DNA from: Neobacillus sp. PS3-12 | Lineage (GTDB): Bacteria; Bacillota; Bacilli; Bacillales; Cytobacillaceae | Direction of reading: 5' to 3' | DNA: 64,000 bases | Assembly (NCBI RefSeq): GCF_030915385.1 | Contig: NZ_CP133268.1 | Coordinates: 682,001 to 746,000 of the forward strand | Part shown: in pieces, positions 42,527 to 52,420 of the stretch | Numbering within the stretch: the stretch's first letter is position 1 | How the letters are laid out: each line of letters opens with the position of its first letter | Translations under genes and position numbers: made by a program | Notes under the pieces: model-generated | Database searches by the model: none | Told to the model about the DNA's origin: nothing | What the model saw: only the letters and a program-made list of their open reading frames with translations

Positions 42527-43101
42527 TGGAGGGTTTTAATATCGTTAATGATTTGGTCAAATGGAACATCTTTGATTCCTGGGTATTCCTTTTTTATTTT
42601 TCCGTCAGGTCCTACCAAGTAGAAATCGATTCCATGAATAACTTGATCACCGGTTTCTGGCTTTTTCACTAAAGTTTTGTAATTTTTTAAAGCAAAATTT
42701 TCAATACTTTTTTGAGAATAACCCGTTAAAAACGTCCAAGACTTTGTATCAGCCCCAAATTTTTTGGCAAAAGCCTGTAATGCTTGCGGGTTATCGACGG
42801 TTGGGTCTACACTAAATGAAACAAATTCAACGTTTTTTAAACCTTTTTGCTTAATCATTTCTTGCAGTTTCACCAAATTTGCCGTCATTGGCGGACAGAT
42901 ATCAGTACAGCTAGTATAAATAAAATCAGATATCCAAATTTTACCTTTCAAATCCTTTGATCCAAATTGTTTGTTATTCTGATCTGTATAGGTAAAATTT
43001 TTTACCGGCCAATTTAGAGCATCTTTAATATCGTTTTGCCCACATGCTGATAATAGTAGAATACTAATAATTAAGAACAAATATACTTTTTTGTACTTCA
43101 T
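42523..43101 (-). CDS. SCO1/SenC family copper lipoprotein (YpmQ)
   Basis: 192 residues. A lipoprotein signal ends in LLLSAC. The thioredoxin-like domain has the copper-binding CxxxC (TSCTDICP) and the distal His in VIHGIDFYLVGPDG. Sco proteins deliver copper to cytochrome c oxidase. The ATG at 43101 is chosen so that the lipobox lies at the usual distance; GAGGG is upstream. ypmS lies next to it, as in Bacillus ypm clusters. Confidence 0.9.
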   Translation of the reverse strand: MKYKKVYLFLIISILLLSACGQNDIKDALNWPVKNFTYTDQNNKQFGSKDLKGKIWISDFIYTSCTDICPPMTANLVKLQEMIKQKGLKNVEFVSFSVDPTVDNPQALQAFAKKFGADTKSWTFLTGYSQKSIENFALKNYKTLVKKPETGDQVIHGIDFYLVGPDGKIKKEYPGIKDVPFDQIINDIKTLQ

Positions 43102-43210
43102 ACCAACACATCCCTCTTCTTCCATTCTCTGAATATTTTAACAAATTAAAGACAAAGAAGAAAGAAATAAGCAGAAATGATGGGAGATTAAAGATTACCC
43201 ACTTTTTATA

Positions 43211-44059
43211 TTACTCAAATAAATACATGAGTGCGATTGCACCTGGTCCAGTATGTGTACTGACAATTGAATTCGTATAATCAATTTCGATCTCATTAAA
43301 ACCTGTTAATTCTATGATTCTATCTTTTATCTTTACCGCAAGTTCAAAGCTTTCAGCGTGGGCAATGCCTACCCTTTTAATCGTCGCTCCCTTTACGTCT
43401 TCCATAAATTGATTAACAAGGTACTTTATTACCTGAGAATAACTGCGGACCTTTGCCACAGGATGATACTCTGCACCCTCCAGTGAGGCAATCGGTTTGA
43501 TATTCATTAAAGACCCAAGAAATGCTTTTCCCTTTCCAATTCTTCCACCCTTTACCAGGTTTTCAAGTGTATCTACCATTACATACAATCGTGTATTTTT
43601 TTGGATCGCTTCAAGACGACTTACAATTTCATCTCTGCCGTTTCCTTGCTTCGCCATTTCAGCAGCCTCTATTACTTGGAATGATAGTGCTTTCGAAACG
43701 AATTGAGAATCAATAACCGTAACGTTCGCATTTGCCATTCGTGCAGCAGCCTCGGCTGACCTTACTGTACCGCTCATTTTTCCCGTCATATGAATGGAGA
43801 TAACATCATACCCTTCGGCCCCTAATCGATTGTATACTTCCAGGAAAGCCCCTGGTGATGGTTGTGAAGTTTTCGGCAATTCATTAGCAGAACGCATTCT
43901 ATTTATAAAATCAGCAGGGCTTAATTGTACTCGATCCAAAAATGTTTCACCATTTATTGTTACCGATAATGGAACAACATCAATTTCATTTTCGTATTTT
44001 AAAAGTGTTTCTTCAGACATATCCATGGTGGAATCGGTAACAATTTTAATTTTGTTCAA
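43211..44059 (-). CDS. DegV family fatty-acid-binding protein
   Basis: 282 residues. The start IVTDSTMDMSEETL, TSQPSPGAFLEVY and SGTVRSAEAAARM are the DegV lipid-binding signatures. Such proteins bind fatty acids for the FakA kinase in Firmicutes. TTG 44059 is preferred because AGGAG is eight bases upstream. Stands alone between terminators. Confidence 0.9.
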   Translation of the reverse strand: MNKIKIVTDSTMDMSEETLLKYENEIDVVPLSVTINGETFLDRVQLSPADFINRMRSANELPKTSQPSPGAFLEVYNRLGAEGYDVISIHMTGKMSGTVRSAEAAARMANANVTVIDSQFVSKALSFQVIEAAEMAKQGNGRDEIVSRLEAIQKNTRLYVMVDTLENLVKGGRIGKGKAFLGSLMNIKPIASLEGAEYHPVAKVRSYSQVIKYLVNQFMEDVKGATIKRVGIAHAESFELAVKIKDRIIELTGFNEIEIDYTNSIVSTHTGPGAIALMYLFE

Positions 44060-44134
44060 TTTACTCACTCCTACAAATCTCTATCCTTGTATTATATCGA
44101 TTTTCCTTGATTATGGATATAAATCTTTTAATGT

Positions 44135-44162
44135 AAAAAGAGCACCAGAAATCTGGCGCTCC
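44135..44162 (-). terminator. Terminator of the sipW-tasA locus
   Basis: GAGCACCAGA / TCTGGCGCTC with one mismatch, followed by T5 on the minus strand. Confidence 0.75.
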
Positions 44163-44227
44163 TATCATTTCAGTATTCATTCACCAGCTTTGTTCGATTG
44201 CTGGTTGTTTAAAACCACTTAAAGAAA

Positions 44228-44896
44228 TTAGTCAATTTTTTCAAATTTTTGCCGCTTAGTAAAATAAACGTTTAAAAGGAAACCTATCACAATCAGAAAC
44301 GTTCCTGCAGCAATATAATTATAAATATTTGTTGCCGTGTTTGGCAGATCTGGTCTCAATGATGCGTTATCATTACTTACGTTAGAATTTGAATTAGTGA
44401 TGGTATTCGAATTTGTGTTTGAGATGGCAGGTTCACTGTCAGCTAGAAATTGAAAATCTACCACACAGTCTAAACCTTGAAATTCATTGCCCGCTACACT
44501 AGGTAATCCTATCTTAATCGTTAACCCCTCATCCTTATTTTTCTCAATGGTCCGCCCTTTTAAGCTTGAAAAATCCTTTAACTTACCTTGAAAAAGAATT
44601 TCTCCATCATTAGTCATGATTGTTAGATCCAGCATTTGGTACAGTTGTTTAGACCCCATTTTATATTTTACAAATGTTTGATAATGAAAGTCTTGTTTAG
44701 CAATATTTTGGACAATGATGTTCTTTTCTTCAACTTGACCAGGGGCAAGATTTTCCAACGAAAATAATTGGTTTTCTGGAACTGTTGTAATTTCAACCTC
44801 TTGCTGATCAGCAAATCCTTTGCCAACCCACGGGGAACAAATACCAAAACTGAATAGGATTATTATAAAAAAAACAATCTTCATATTATATTTCAT
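44228..44896 (-). CDS. TasA-like protein with LPNTA cell-wall sorting signal
   Basis: 222 residues. A signal peptide (to about 29) precedes a domain of strands resembling TasA/CalY (VEITTVPENQLFSLENLAPGQ, SVAGNEFQGLDCVVDFQF), then a Ser/Asn-rich linker, LPNTA, a hydrophobic segment (YIAAGTFLIVIGFLLNVYF) and a charged tail KRQKFEKID. This is a full sortase sorting signal. LPNTA is the motif of B. anthracis sortase C. No sortase gene is in the window. Last gene of the sipW locus, with AAGGAG upstream. Confidence 0.8.
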   Translation of the reverse strand: MKYNMKIVFFIIILFSFGICSPWVGKGFADQQEVEITTVPENQLFSLENLAPGQVEEKNIIVQNIAKQDFHYQTFVKYKMGSKQLYQMLDLTIMTNDGEILFQGKLKDFSSLKGRTIEKNKDEGLTIKIGLPSVAGNEFQGLDCVVDFQFLADSEPAISNTNSNTITNSNSNVSNDNASLRPDLPNTATNIYNYIAAGTFLIVIGFLLNVYFTKRQKFEKID

Positions 44897-44945
44897 AATG
44901 AACTCCTTGAATTTAGTAAAACCATAAACGTAATTTAGATGTTAT

Positions 44946-45757
44946 TTATGGTTGTGTCAGTGCAGACTCTGTTCCCTGAGTTTGACTTCCAATGCCGGAT
45001 GTATCAACAGATGTTGAAGTTGAATTATTAACCGTAGTACCTGCATCTGGTGGATCCTGTTGAATACCATTTGTGGCAGCACCTATAGATGATTGGCCAT
45101 TTGCAGTACCGTTAACGGCCACTGGTGAAGAATTATTAACAGGACCTGTTCCTTCAATGGCAGTTTCGCTTTTTGTCGTGTTATTATTTTCAATGCCTTG
45201 TACTGGCGATGGTGTTACATTGTTCACATTCACTTGATTTTTATCAAGACTTGTTGATGATTCCTGTAATTTCTGCAAATTCAGTTGAATTGGGATCACT
45301 TCATTGATATAACCGTTATATCCAATAACCCGATATTCAATGTTATTATTACTGCATTGATCCTTGTTCAAATTGATCACTGTAGGGTCAGTAGTGTATT
45401 TTGAGTTCCCTTGTAAAGTAATATCCGAAACAATTTTATCCTTGCTGTAAATGTTAACTAATTGAATCTTTAAAGGAATATCTGTTTTGGAGATATTCCT
45501 AACACTAAGGGTTGTCTTTACTTTACACTGCCCTATATATTTGATATTCCCCACTTGAATTTCTACTAAATCACTTGTCTTTGCATTCTGTATTACCCCA
45601 ACTGCTGATGACTTTGTCTCAAACCAAGCATAGGTACCAGGAATTTTACTCAGAATTGTTATTGAACAGATTAAAATAATGAAACTTGATAGTACAAGAT
45701 TTAATATAAACTTCGTTCTTCTATTTTTTTTTTGTATTTTAATAACCTGGTTTCCAT
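44946..45757 (-). pseudogene. TapA-like exported protein, frameshifted at a T10 tract
   Basis: About 270 residues when repaired. It has a signal segment (FILNLVLSSFIILICSITIL), then GTYAWFETKSSAVGVIQN and a beta-rich domain, and a long Ser/Thr/Asn/Gly-rich C-terminal half. The location in a sipW-tasA locus and this shape fit TapA, the fibre-anchoring partner of TasA. The true start is ATG 45757 (METRLLKYKKK) behind AAGGAGG; one base is missing from the ten-T tract 45724-45733. Similarity to TapA is weak, so the name is tentative. Confidence 0.65.
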
Positions 45758-45823
45758 AATTCCTCCTTAAAAAAATAGAGCAGTTAATTTCATTCATTAA
45801 CATTAACTGCCCTGGAGTACTTG

Positions 45824-46567
45824 CTACTTAACTGTATTTGCATTAATCTCTGATTGATATTGTGCTCCACTGTCAACTTGTTTACCCTCCACATCAAATG
45901 AAGCTTGGTAGTTTACACCTTGATATTCATTTCCTGCATTCTCGCTAAGTTTAACTGCAAAGATAATAACTATTTGTTCATTTTTCTTCAATTTCCAAAA
46001 ATTTTGTTTGTCTCCATTACCAATCATAATGGTTTTCTCCATTGCTCCCTGCTTATTTGCCGTTTTTGCTGACAAACTTTGCAGCTGCTGCCCGTCTAGA
46101 ACACCTTGGTCCGTTTCAACGTTTGATGATGCAGCACTTTTTAATCTTGGACCTGGCGCATTACTTTCAACGAAATTAGAAGTTCCATCCAGAACAGCCT
46201 GAAGTTTATCTTTCGTTTGCGGCGGAACATCACTTGGTTGGTTAGCCTTAAACTTATACGCAATATACCCTACTTTATATTTTGATAAATTAGCTTTATC
46301 TACTTTATGTGTAAAGGTTGCTTTTAAAATTTGTGGAAGTGAACCAGTATTTTCAATTGTCTGCGCATCACTAAATATGACTTGCGATGGAGTGAATTGT
46401 TTTTGATCAAATAGCGATCCCATTTGGCTTAAACCAAATGTTCCAGTTTGGATTGACCCTGTGGCATGACTTTCTGCTGTATACCAAGAATATGTACCAA
46501 ATCCTGCCCCAGCGATAAGAGATCCTGCGAGTGCTGTTCCAATTAATGCTTTTTTGATGTTTTTCAT
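45824..46567 (-). CDS. tasA: TasA/CalY-family matrix fibre protein
   Basis: 247 residues. The SipW-type signal MKNIKKALIGTALAGSLIAGAGFGTYSWYTAE is typical of TasA (camelysin M73 family), followed by GTFGLSQMGSLFDQKQFTPSQ and the conserved end AGNEYQGVNYQASFDVEG. TasA forms biofilm amyloid-like fibres after cleavage by SipW. AAAAGGGAGAG precedes the ATG. Second gene of sipW-tasA-tapA-like-LPNTA. Confidence 0.88.
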   Translation of the reverse strand: MKNIKKALIGTALAGSLIAGAGFGTYSWYTAESHATGSIQTGTFGLSQMGSLFDQKQFTPSQVIFSDAQTIENTGSLPQILKATFTHKVDKANLSKYKVGYIAYKFKANQPSDVPPQTKDKLQAVLDGTSNFVESNAPGPRLKSAASSNVETDQGVLDGQQLQSLSAKTANKQGAMEKTIMIGNGDKQNFWKLKKNEQIVIIFAVKLSENAGNEYQGVNYQASFDVEGKQVDSGAQYQSEINANTVK

Positions 46568-46653
46568 TTATAACTCTCCCTTTTATTCTTATTTAGACTA
46601 TGAAACTTTATATATTTCTATGTTTTCATTGGCCTTCTCCCCCTATCTATCGA

Positions 46654-47178
46654 TTATTGTCCCTTTGGTATTAGATCCAATTTTTCAAAAATTAAAATCA
46701 CTAATAATGCAAATATTGGGAAAATAACAAAAGTAGAAATTCCAATTGGACTTGATACAAATTTTGCCGCAAATCCCGCTTTTGGAATAATCATTTTTTC
46801 AATCCCTAAGATATCTTTGCTAGGAATCAATATGTGATCATCAACGTTGTTGTTATCTCCTTTTGTTTTGTACAAAGTTCTTCCATTTTTTTTAACTATT
46901 TGAATTACCCGATGTGATACCAAAATTCCGTCGGGATGTTTATATGTAATGATGTCGTTCACTTTTGGTTCCTGATTATTTTTTATTAATATAATGTCCC
47001 CTGCAGAAAAAATCGGCTGCATCGAATTAGACAAGACAGTAAGTGCCCGATAGCCTAAAATACTTGGTACTTTTTCAATATTGCCTTTTGCTTGGATAAA
47101 ATAAAAAACCATCGTCAGTAGTAAACTAATTCCGAAAAAAAATATTATACTCGTAAAAACCCTAATATTCGTTTTCAC
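46654..47178 (-). CDS. sipW: Signal peptidase I SipW (ER type)
   Basis: 174 residues with N- and C-terminal membrane segments. The catalytic Ser52 is in SNSMQP and a His89 (VSHRV) stands where prokaryotic SPases have Lys: the archaeal/ER-type dyad of SipW. It cleaves TasA and TapA signal peptides. GTG start with AAGGAAG upstream. It heads the locus, whereas B. subtilis has tapA-sipW-tasA. Confidence 0.9.
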   Translation of the reverse strand: MKTNIRVFTSIIFFFGISLLLTMVFYFIQAKGNIEKVPSILGYRALTVLSNSMQPIFSAGDIILIKNNQEPKVNDIITYKHPDGILVSHRVIQIVKKNGRTLYKTKGDNNNVDDHILIPSKDILGIEKMIIPKAGFAAKFVSSPIGISTFVIFPIFALLVILIFEKLDLIPKGQ

Positions 47179-47571
47179 TATTCCACTTCCTTGTCTACTT
47201 CGAAAGTATTCTTTCTGGTATAAATTCGTTCGTTTTATAGAACTATTTGATTATAATATATGCTACGAAAGGCAATATGAAAAATCCTAAAAAGTAGCAA
47301 AAACTCCTATATTTGTGGCGTTTTTTCCGATTCGCTCCCTTTTTCTCCTATTTTCTTATATTTGTTTTTTATTAAGAACGTTTTGGGTTTTTTTACTTAA
47401 AAACCTTGTTGTTTTTTTGGATAAAAAAGAGAAATGAATAAATCCTTGACGAGTTAACTCACTTTTTAGGGGATTTTTTTATTAAATGAGAGCTTGGTTG
47501 CTGTTTAATTCTATAAAAAAAAAGGCCTTAGGAGTTTGGAATCCCCTAAGGCTGCATCATATCTCCATTAT
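47179..47571. other. 393-base intergenic region before sipW
   Basis: No coding frame. On the minus strand, TATAAT is visible about 80 bases before sipW, without a good -35. GTTCT half-sites occur at two places but do not match the SinR GTTCTYT box well. The left end is the tatC terminator. Several T-runs suggest intrinsically curved DNA. Confidence 0.5.
47514..47553 (-). terminator. Terminator of tatC
   Basis: GCCTTAGG / CCTAAGGC hairpin with nine T residues on the minus strand. Confidence 0.9.
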
Positions 47572-48333
47572 TCAACATTTTTCGGCTGGTTTATTGCTAG
47601 CTGCTTCCGAATACTCTGCACGTTCCTTCTTTAACTTTCTTTTATAAACAGTCTTTGATAAATTGATACTAATTTCATATAACAGTAATAATGGAATGGT
47701 AACTACAAAATCGGACATAAAGTCTGGAGGAGTAATGACAACGGCGATTACAACCAATACAAAGTAAGCATATTTTCGAACTTTGGCTAATACATAAGGG
47801 TTAATAATTCCCAAAGATGTGAGAAACATAACCACAATCGGCAATTCAAATAAAACACCGAATGGCAGAGTCATATTCATAATAAAGCGAAAGTACCGAT
47901 CTGCCGTAAAACTTGTAACAAACATGTTACCACCCAGGTGTACAAGGAATTTATACACCATTGGAAAAATGACAACGTAACCAAATGCAAGACCAATGAT
48001 AAATAGAAAAAATAGTGCCGGAATATAAGTAAGTGTAATTTTTCGTTCTGAAGGAAGTAATGCAGGTCTAACAAATAGCCAAATTTGCAAGGCAAGGACC
48101 GGAATGGTTCCGACAATTGCTACAACTGTTGCAAGCATAAAATAAATCCAAATAATATCACTTGGACCGAGAACCAATAGCTTTACATCCAAATCTTTTA
48201 CAAACCACTTATATATATCTTCACAATAGATAAAACCGACAATAAAAAAAACGATAAATGCAAGTCCGGAAATAATAATCCTTTTTCGCAATTCCGCTAA
48301 GTGTTCGGTTAACTGTAATTCCTTTTCTTCCAT
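47572..48333 (-). CDS. tatC: Sec-independent translocase TatC
   Basis: 253 residues, six-helix multi-spanning core of the twin-arginine translocon. LTEHLAELRKRIIISG is the conserved N-terminal motif, with the first periplasmic loop, FELPIVVMFLTSLGI and the last helices as expected. AGGGGATGGG precedes the ATG. It follows tatA, separated by a terminator hairpin. Confidence 0.93.
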   Translation of the reverse strand: MEEKELQLTEHLAELRKRIIISGLAFIVFFIVGFIYCEDIYKWFVKDLDVKLLVLGPSDIIWIYFMLATVVAIVGTIPVLALQIWLFVRPALLPSERKITLTYIPALFFLFIIGLAFGYVVIFPMVYKFLVHLGGNMFVTSFTADRYFRFIMNMTLPFGVLFELPIVVMFLTSLGIINPYVLAKVRKYAYFVLVVIAVVITPPDFMSDFVVTIPLLLLYEISINLSKTVYKRKLKKERAEYSEAASNKPAEKC

Positions 48334-48367
48334 TTCCCATCCCCTGCCAATATCCTAGTGTTACAAA

Positions 48368-48397
48368 AAAAGGTGTAAGCTTATCTCTTACACCTTA
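48368..48397 (-). terminator. Hairpin between tatA and tatC
   Basis: AAGGTGTAAG / CTTACACCTT 10-bp stem and T-run on the minus strand. It ends tatA transcripts at least in part, so tatC may be made by read-through. Confidence 0.75.
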
Positions 48398-48589
48398 TTT
48401 TTTAATGGTCTTGTGATCCTCGTCTGAATCTTTCATAACATCATCTGCTATTTCACGAGTTGATTTTTTAAACTCTCTTAAAGTTTGTCCAAATGCACGG
48501 CCTATTTCAGGAAGCTTCTTAGGTCCAAAAATGATTAATGCCAAAATTAAAATCAAAATCAGGCCTGGAATGCCAATATTCGAAAACAT
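48395..48589 (-). CDS. tatA: Sec-independent translocase TatA
   Basis: 64 residues: single helix ([17 protein letters not shown]), the [14 protein letters not shown] hinge and an amphipathic helix with a charged tail. Standard TatA pore-forming subunit. GGAAGGTAT precedes the ATG. Confidence 0.93.
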   Translation of the reverse strand: MFSNIGIPGLILILILALIIFGPKKLPEIGRAFGQTLREFKKSTREIADDVMKDSDEDHKTIKK

Positions 48590-48699
48590 GAATATACCTT
48601 CCTTCCACTTAGGATTAAGGAAATCTTGATTGTTACTATCTTTATGTTAATTTATATATAACAGTACAGGAAATCAATCCATGATGCAAACAAGCCTAT

Positions 48700-49188
48700 T
48701 TACTTTTTTCGTTCATAAAGACAAAATTCATAATCATATGGATTTTTTTCATCTTTTGTCCCTTTAGCAAGAGATTTTAGTTCCCATTTCGTTTCGTCAA
48801 ATTTAGGGAAAAAAGTATCCCCTTCAAACTCATGATGAATATTGGTAATATACAATCGGTCTGCAAATTCAAATGTTTCTTTAAAGATTTCCGCACCCCC
48901 AATAACAAAAACTTCCTCCTCACTTTGACGACAATACACTACAAAGTCGGCAACGGAGTGAAAGACTGTACATCCTTCACTTTGGAAATCAGGATTTCGG
49001 GTAATGATGATATTTTCACGCCCTGGTAGCGGTCTTCCAATTGATTCATGAGTTTTTCTCCCCATTGCAATCGGATGCCCCATTGTAACTTTTTTAAAAA
49101 ACTTTAAATCTTCTGGAAGATGCCATGGAAGATTATTGTTTTTTCCAATTGCTTTAAGCTCGTCCATAGCGACAATAAAAGAAATCAT
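48700..49188 (-). CDS. folA: Dihydrofolate reductase
   Basis: 162 residues. [29 protein letters not shown] and the [15 protein letters not shown] motif (NADPH binding) are intact. It reduces dihydrofolate produced by the adjacent thymidylate synthase. Its ATG overlaps the thyA stop by four bases (ATGA), so translation is coupled. Confidence 0.95.
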   Translation of the reverse strand: MISFIVAMDELKAIGKNNNLPWHLPEDLKFFKKVTMGHPIAMGRKTHESIGRPLPGRENIIITRNPDFQSEGCTVFHSVADFVVYCRQSEEEVFVIGGAEIFKETFEFADRLYITNIHHEFEGDTFFPKFDETKWELKSLAKGTKDEKNPYDYEFCLYERKK

Positions 49189-49979
49189 ACACTAACGGCT
49201 CCCTTAATATGTGGATGTGCATCATAATTTTTAATTTCAAAATCTTCATATTTGTAATCAAAAATGGAATTTGGTTTTCTTTTTATTTCAAGTTGAGGCA
49301 ATTTTTTTGGTTCACGTGACAATTGAAGTTTTGCCTGTTCTAGATGATTTAGATAAAGATGGACATCCCCACCAGAAAAAATTAATTCACCAACTTCTAA
49401 ATCACATTGTTGAGCTACCATATATGTTAAAAACGCATAACTTGCAATATTGTAAGGAAGACCTAGGAAAGTGTCTACCGACCTTTGTTGCCACATTAAC
49501 GAAAGCTTACCATCTGCAACATAAAACTGAAAAGCATAGTGACAGGGAGGTAACTTCATATTTTCAATTTCTCCGACGTTCCACGCATTTACAAGGAGCC
49601 GCCTTGAATTCGGATTTTCTTTAATTTCATTTACTACTTGTTCAATTTGATCGATAAATTCTCCGCTCTTTGTCTCCCATTTTCTCCATTGAGAACCATA
49701 AACAGGCCCTAAATTTCCATTCTCATCGGCCCATTCATCCCAGATTGAAACTCCATTTTCCTTTAGATATTTAATGTTTGTGTCTCCCTTTAAAAACCAT
49801 AATAATTCGTGAAGAATAGATTTTATATGGAGTTTTTTTGTAGTAAGTAGCGGAAATCCTTCTTGTAAGTCGAATCGAAGCTGACGGGCAAAAACCGAGA
49901 TTGTTCCTGTTCCCGTCCTATCACTCTTTTCAACCCCGTTTTCTAAGATTTCTTCTAATAAATTAAGATATTGTTGCAA
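49185..49979 (-). CDS. thyA: Thymidylate synthase
   Basis: 264 residues of the ThyA/ThyB fold. Catalytic Cys in [30 protein letters not shown] substrate motifs and a 264-residue length like B. subtilis ThyB. It methylates dUMP to dTMP with methylene-THF. TTG start with GGGGG upstream. The thyA-folA pair is standard; the region upstream (50 kb onwards) is the Ter island. Confidence 0.95.
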   Translation of the reverse strand: MQQYLNLLEEILENGVEKSDRTGTGTISVFARQLRFDLQEGFPLLTTKKLHIKSILHELLWFLKGDTNIKYLKENGVSIWDEWADENGNLGPVYGSQWRKWETKSGEFIDQIEQVVNEIKENPNSRRLLVNAWNVGEIENMKLPPCHYAFQFYVADGKLSLMWQQRSVDTFLGLPYNIASYAFLTYMVAQQCDLEVGELIFSGGDVHLYLNHLEQAKLQLSREPKKLPQLEIKRKPNSIFDYKYEDFEIKNYDAHPHIKGAVSV

Positions 49980-50037
49980 TTTAGGTCCCCCTATATGTTT
50001 AATTAATCTTTATTTCATATTTTTCTATTTTAACTAA

Positions 50038-50067
50038 AAAAGCTGCCAGAAACAATTCCAGCAGCCT
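50038..50067 (-). terminator. Terminator at the end of the Ter cluster
   Basis: GCTGC / GCAGC arms with an imperfect GGAA/TTTC extension, then T6 on the minus strand. Confidence 0.7.
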
Positions 50068-50077
50068 TAATTTAACT

Positions 50078-50656
50078 TTAAACTTCTAAACCGAAATTGC
50101 GACAGAGTGCGGCCAGCCCGCCAGAAAAGCCGCTGCCAACTGCACTGAACTTCCAGTCCCCATTATGCCGATAAAGTTCACAGACAACAACAGCTGTTTC
50201 TACCGAAAAATCTTCTCCTAAATCAAAACGAAGTATTTCACTATTTTTGTCTTCATCCACAACTCTTACAAAGGAGTTAGAAACTTGTCCAAAGTTTTGG
50301 CTTCTTGACTCCGCATCATGGATAGTCACTGTAATGGCAATCCGGTGAACATGTGATGGAACCTTTGAAAAATCAATTTTAATTTGTTCATCATCACCTT
50401 CCCCTTCACCGGTCCGATTGTCTCCGGTATGTTCAACCCCGCCAGAAGGATGAACTAAATTATTATAAAAAATAAAGTCAATATCTTGGGTTACACTCCC
50501 ATTCGCATCCGTTAAGAAGGCGGAGGCATCAAGATCAAAGTCTTGTCCGCCTGAATACTTGTTGGTATCCCAGCCAAGACCGACAATCACCTTTATTAGT
50601 CCGGGGTTCGTTTTAGTTAAATCGATTCTTTGTCCTTTTGATAAGTTAATGCCCAC
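50078..50656 (-). CDS. terD: TerD family calcium-binding stress protein
   Basis: 192 residues. [22 protein letters not shown], the acidic [10 protein letters not shown] and [12 protein letters not shown] (calcium ligands) are diagnostic of TerD/CABP proteins. TerD proteins are cytosolic or membrane-peripheral parts of Ter-dependent stress responses to tellurite, oxidants and phage. GTG start (50656) behind GAGGTGAAA. It is the last gene of the cluster, after a paralogue. Confidence 0.92.
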   Translation of the reverse strand: MGINLSKGQRIDLTKTNPGLIKVIVGLGWDTNKYSGGQDFDLDASAFLTDANGSVTQDIDFIFYNNLVHPSGGVEHTGDNRTGEGEGDDEQIKIDFSKVPSHVHRIAITVTIHDAESRSQNFGQVSNSFVRVVDEDKNSEILRFDLGEDFSVETAVVVCELYRHNGDWKFSAVGSGFSGGLAALCRNFGLEV

Positions 50657-50690
50657 AAATTTCACCTCATAACCAATCATAATTTAATAT

Positions 50691-51296
50691 TTAACTGTAT
50701 GAACGTACTACCTCTCCAAGGCTTGCAGCATTCGTGCCATTACCGATTGCAGCAAATTTCCACTCACTTCCGTGACGATAAAGTTCACCGGCAATGAGAC
50801 ATGTTTTCCCACTATAATCATCGGTCAAATTATAATGGAGCATCGCTTGATTACTTGCAGGATTTACAATTCGTATAAATGCGTTTTGAATCATCCCAAA
50901 ATGCTGCCTTCTTTTTACCGAATCATAAATATTTACTACAAAGACAAGCTTATGGATATTGGCAGGTACTTTGCTTAAGTCAACAAAAATCTGTTCATCA
51001 TCACCATCGCCGTCACCTGTCAAATTATCTCCGGAATGCTGGACACTGCCATCCCTGCTCTTTAGATTGCCAAAATAGACAACATCATGGTTATTTTGGA
51101 GCCTGTCATTTTCACCAAGCATTAAGACAGAAGCATCGCAGTCAATATTAGGTGTGCTTGCGCCAAACAGCGAACCTAAAAAGCCGCCTCCGCCACTTTT
51201 AACAGGGTCCCAGCCTAATCCAACCAAGATTTTTGAAAGTCCTGGATTGCTTTTCGTTAAATCGACTCTTTGCCCTTTTTGCAAATTAATTGCCAT
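50691..51296 (-). CDS. TerD family protein with glycine insert
   Basis: 201 residues, a TerD paralogue. It differs by an insertion KSGGGGFLGSLFGAS after GLGWDPV, a flexible Gly/Phe loop that could mediate binding. The calcium motifs (CDASVLML, GDGDDEQIFVDL) are retained. In B. subtilis YceC has a comparable place at the head of its cluster. GGGGTGAATG precedes the ATG. Confidence 0.88.
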   Translation of the reverse strand: MAINLQKGQRVDLTKSNPGLSKILVGLGWDPVKSGGGGFLGSLFGASTPNIDCDASVLMLGENDRLQNNHDVVYFGNLKSRDGSVQHSGDNLTGDGDGDDEQIFVDLSKVPANIHKLVFVVNIYDSVKRRQHFGMIQNAFIRIVNPASNQAMLHYNLTDDYSGKTCLIAGELYRHGSEWKFAAIGNGTNAASLGEVVRSYS

Positions 51297-51315
51297 TTTC
51301 ATTCACCCCACTATT

Positions 51316-52420
51316 TTATTGTTGTTTTATTTTTTTAAAGTTTTCTTGAAGCTGTTCTAAACGTTTAGTCCCTTCTACACGTAAACGCTTATTTTCCTCC
51401 TCAATTGCACGTGTTTCTTGCATTCCTTTAATGATGATATTCCAAGATTCTTCGATGGTCTCAATTTTAATGCTAGGACTTCCAGCGAGTCGAGCAATGT
51501 CTGCGCTCTGCTGGGAAATGTTTTGCGCATTTCTCAAGAGCATTTCATTGGTACGGCGATCCAGCTCGCTCATTGAATCAGCAACAAGCTTTTGTCTTTT
51601 TGCTGCTACTGCTTGAATTAATCCATTTTTAAATATCGGAATGGTTGTCACGAAAGCAGAATTAATCTTTCCAATTAGCTTTGTATTTCCCCGCTGCAGC
51701 AAGCGAATTTGTGGTGCCGTCTGTAAGGAAACCATTTTAGCCATTTCTAAGTCATATATTCTTTGTTCCATTAACTCAATCGCATTTTTTAATGTATCCA
51801 GCTGCATCGAAGCGAGCTGGTCCCCGCCTGCTGCACGTGATTCCAACTGCGGAAGTTGCTTGGTTTTTAATTCTTCTGCCTTCATTTGGCCTGCAACAAT
51901 ATATTTCTCCAATGTTAAATAATATTGATAGTTTTGTTCGTACATTTGCTCAAGCATGTTTGTGGATTGAACCATTTCTTGCTGATATTTAGAAATTTCA
52001 ACATAGACCTTATCAATCTCACTACCCATTGTTTGATATTTCCCAAAAAGCTTATCGATCACTTTTTCGCCTTTTTTAAAAAGCTTTCCAAAAATACCGC
52101 CAGAAGTTTTCTCAAAGTCCTTCGCATCAAATTTATCCATGATCCGACCAAGCTGTTTTAACAGTTCGCCTGAGTCTTCTATTTTAGTTGTTCGCATGTT
52201 TCGCAAAATTTGATCGGAAAACCTTGATATCTGTTCTGCCGTCTTTTCCAAACTGCAGGACTTGAATTTGGTCCCGCTCATCAATAGTGCGAACCAGGTT
52301 TTGTACCTCCGGCTCTTTCCGAAGTGCCAGCTTAATATCCGATACCTTCGTTTCCGTAAGTTGTTCATCAAGATTAGAGGAAATTTGATCTGTAGATGGG
52401 TTTGGTGAAAGATTCATCAT
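51316..52420 (-). pseudogene. yceH: TelA/YceH toxic-anion resistance protein, frameshifted
   Basis: About 368 residues if repaired. The N-terminus (PNPSTDQ to VLQFGK) and the main body (TAEQISRFSDQILRN onward, long coiled coil) are in different frames. The break is in GGAAAAGACGG near plus 52241-52250: either one base too many or two missing. TelA proteins are cytosolic coiled-coil factors giving resistance to tellurite and colicins or nisin. Its start ATG follows the yceG stop without a gap. Probably a sequencing error, but not certain. Confidence 0.8.

Noticed and set aside
47200..47420. SinR operators before sipW
   Set aside because: Two GTTCT half-sites exist but neither fits GTTCTYT fully and their spacing is irregular.
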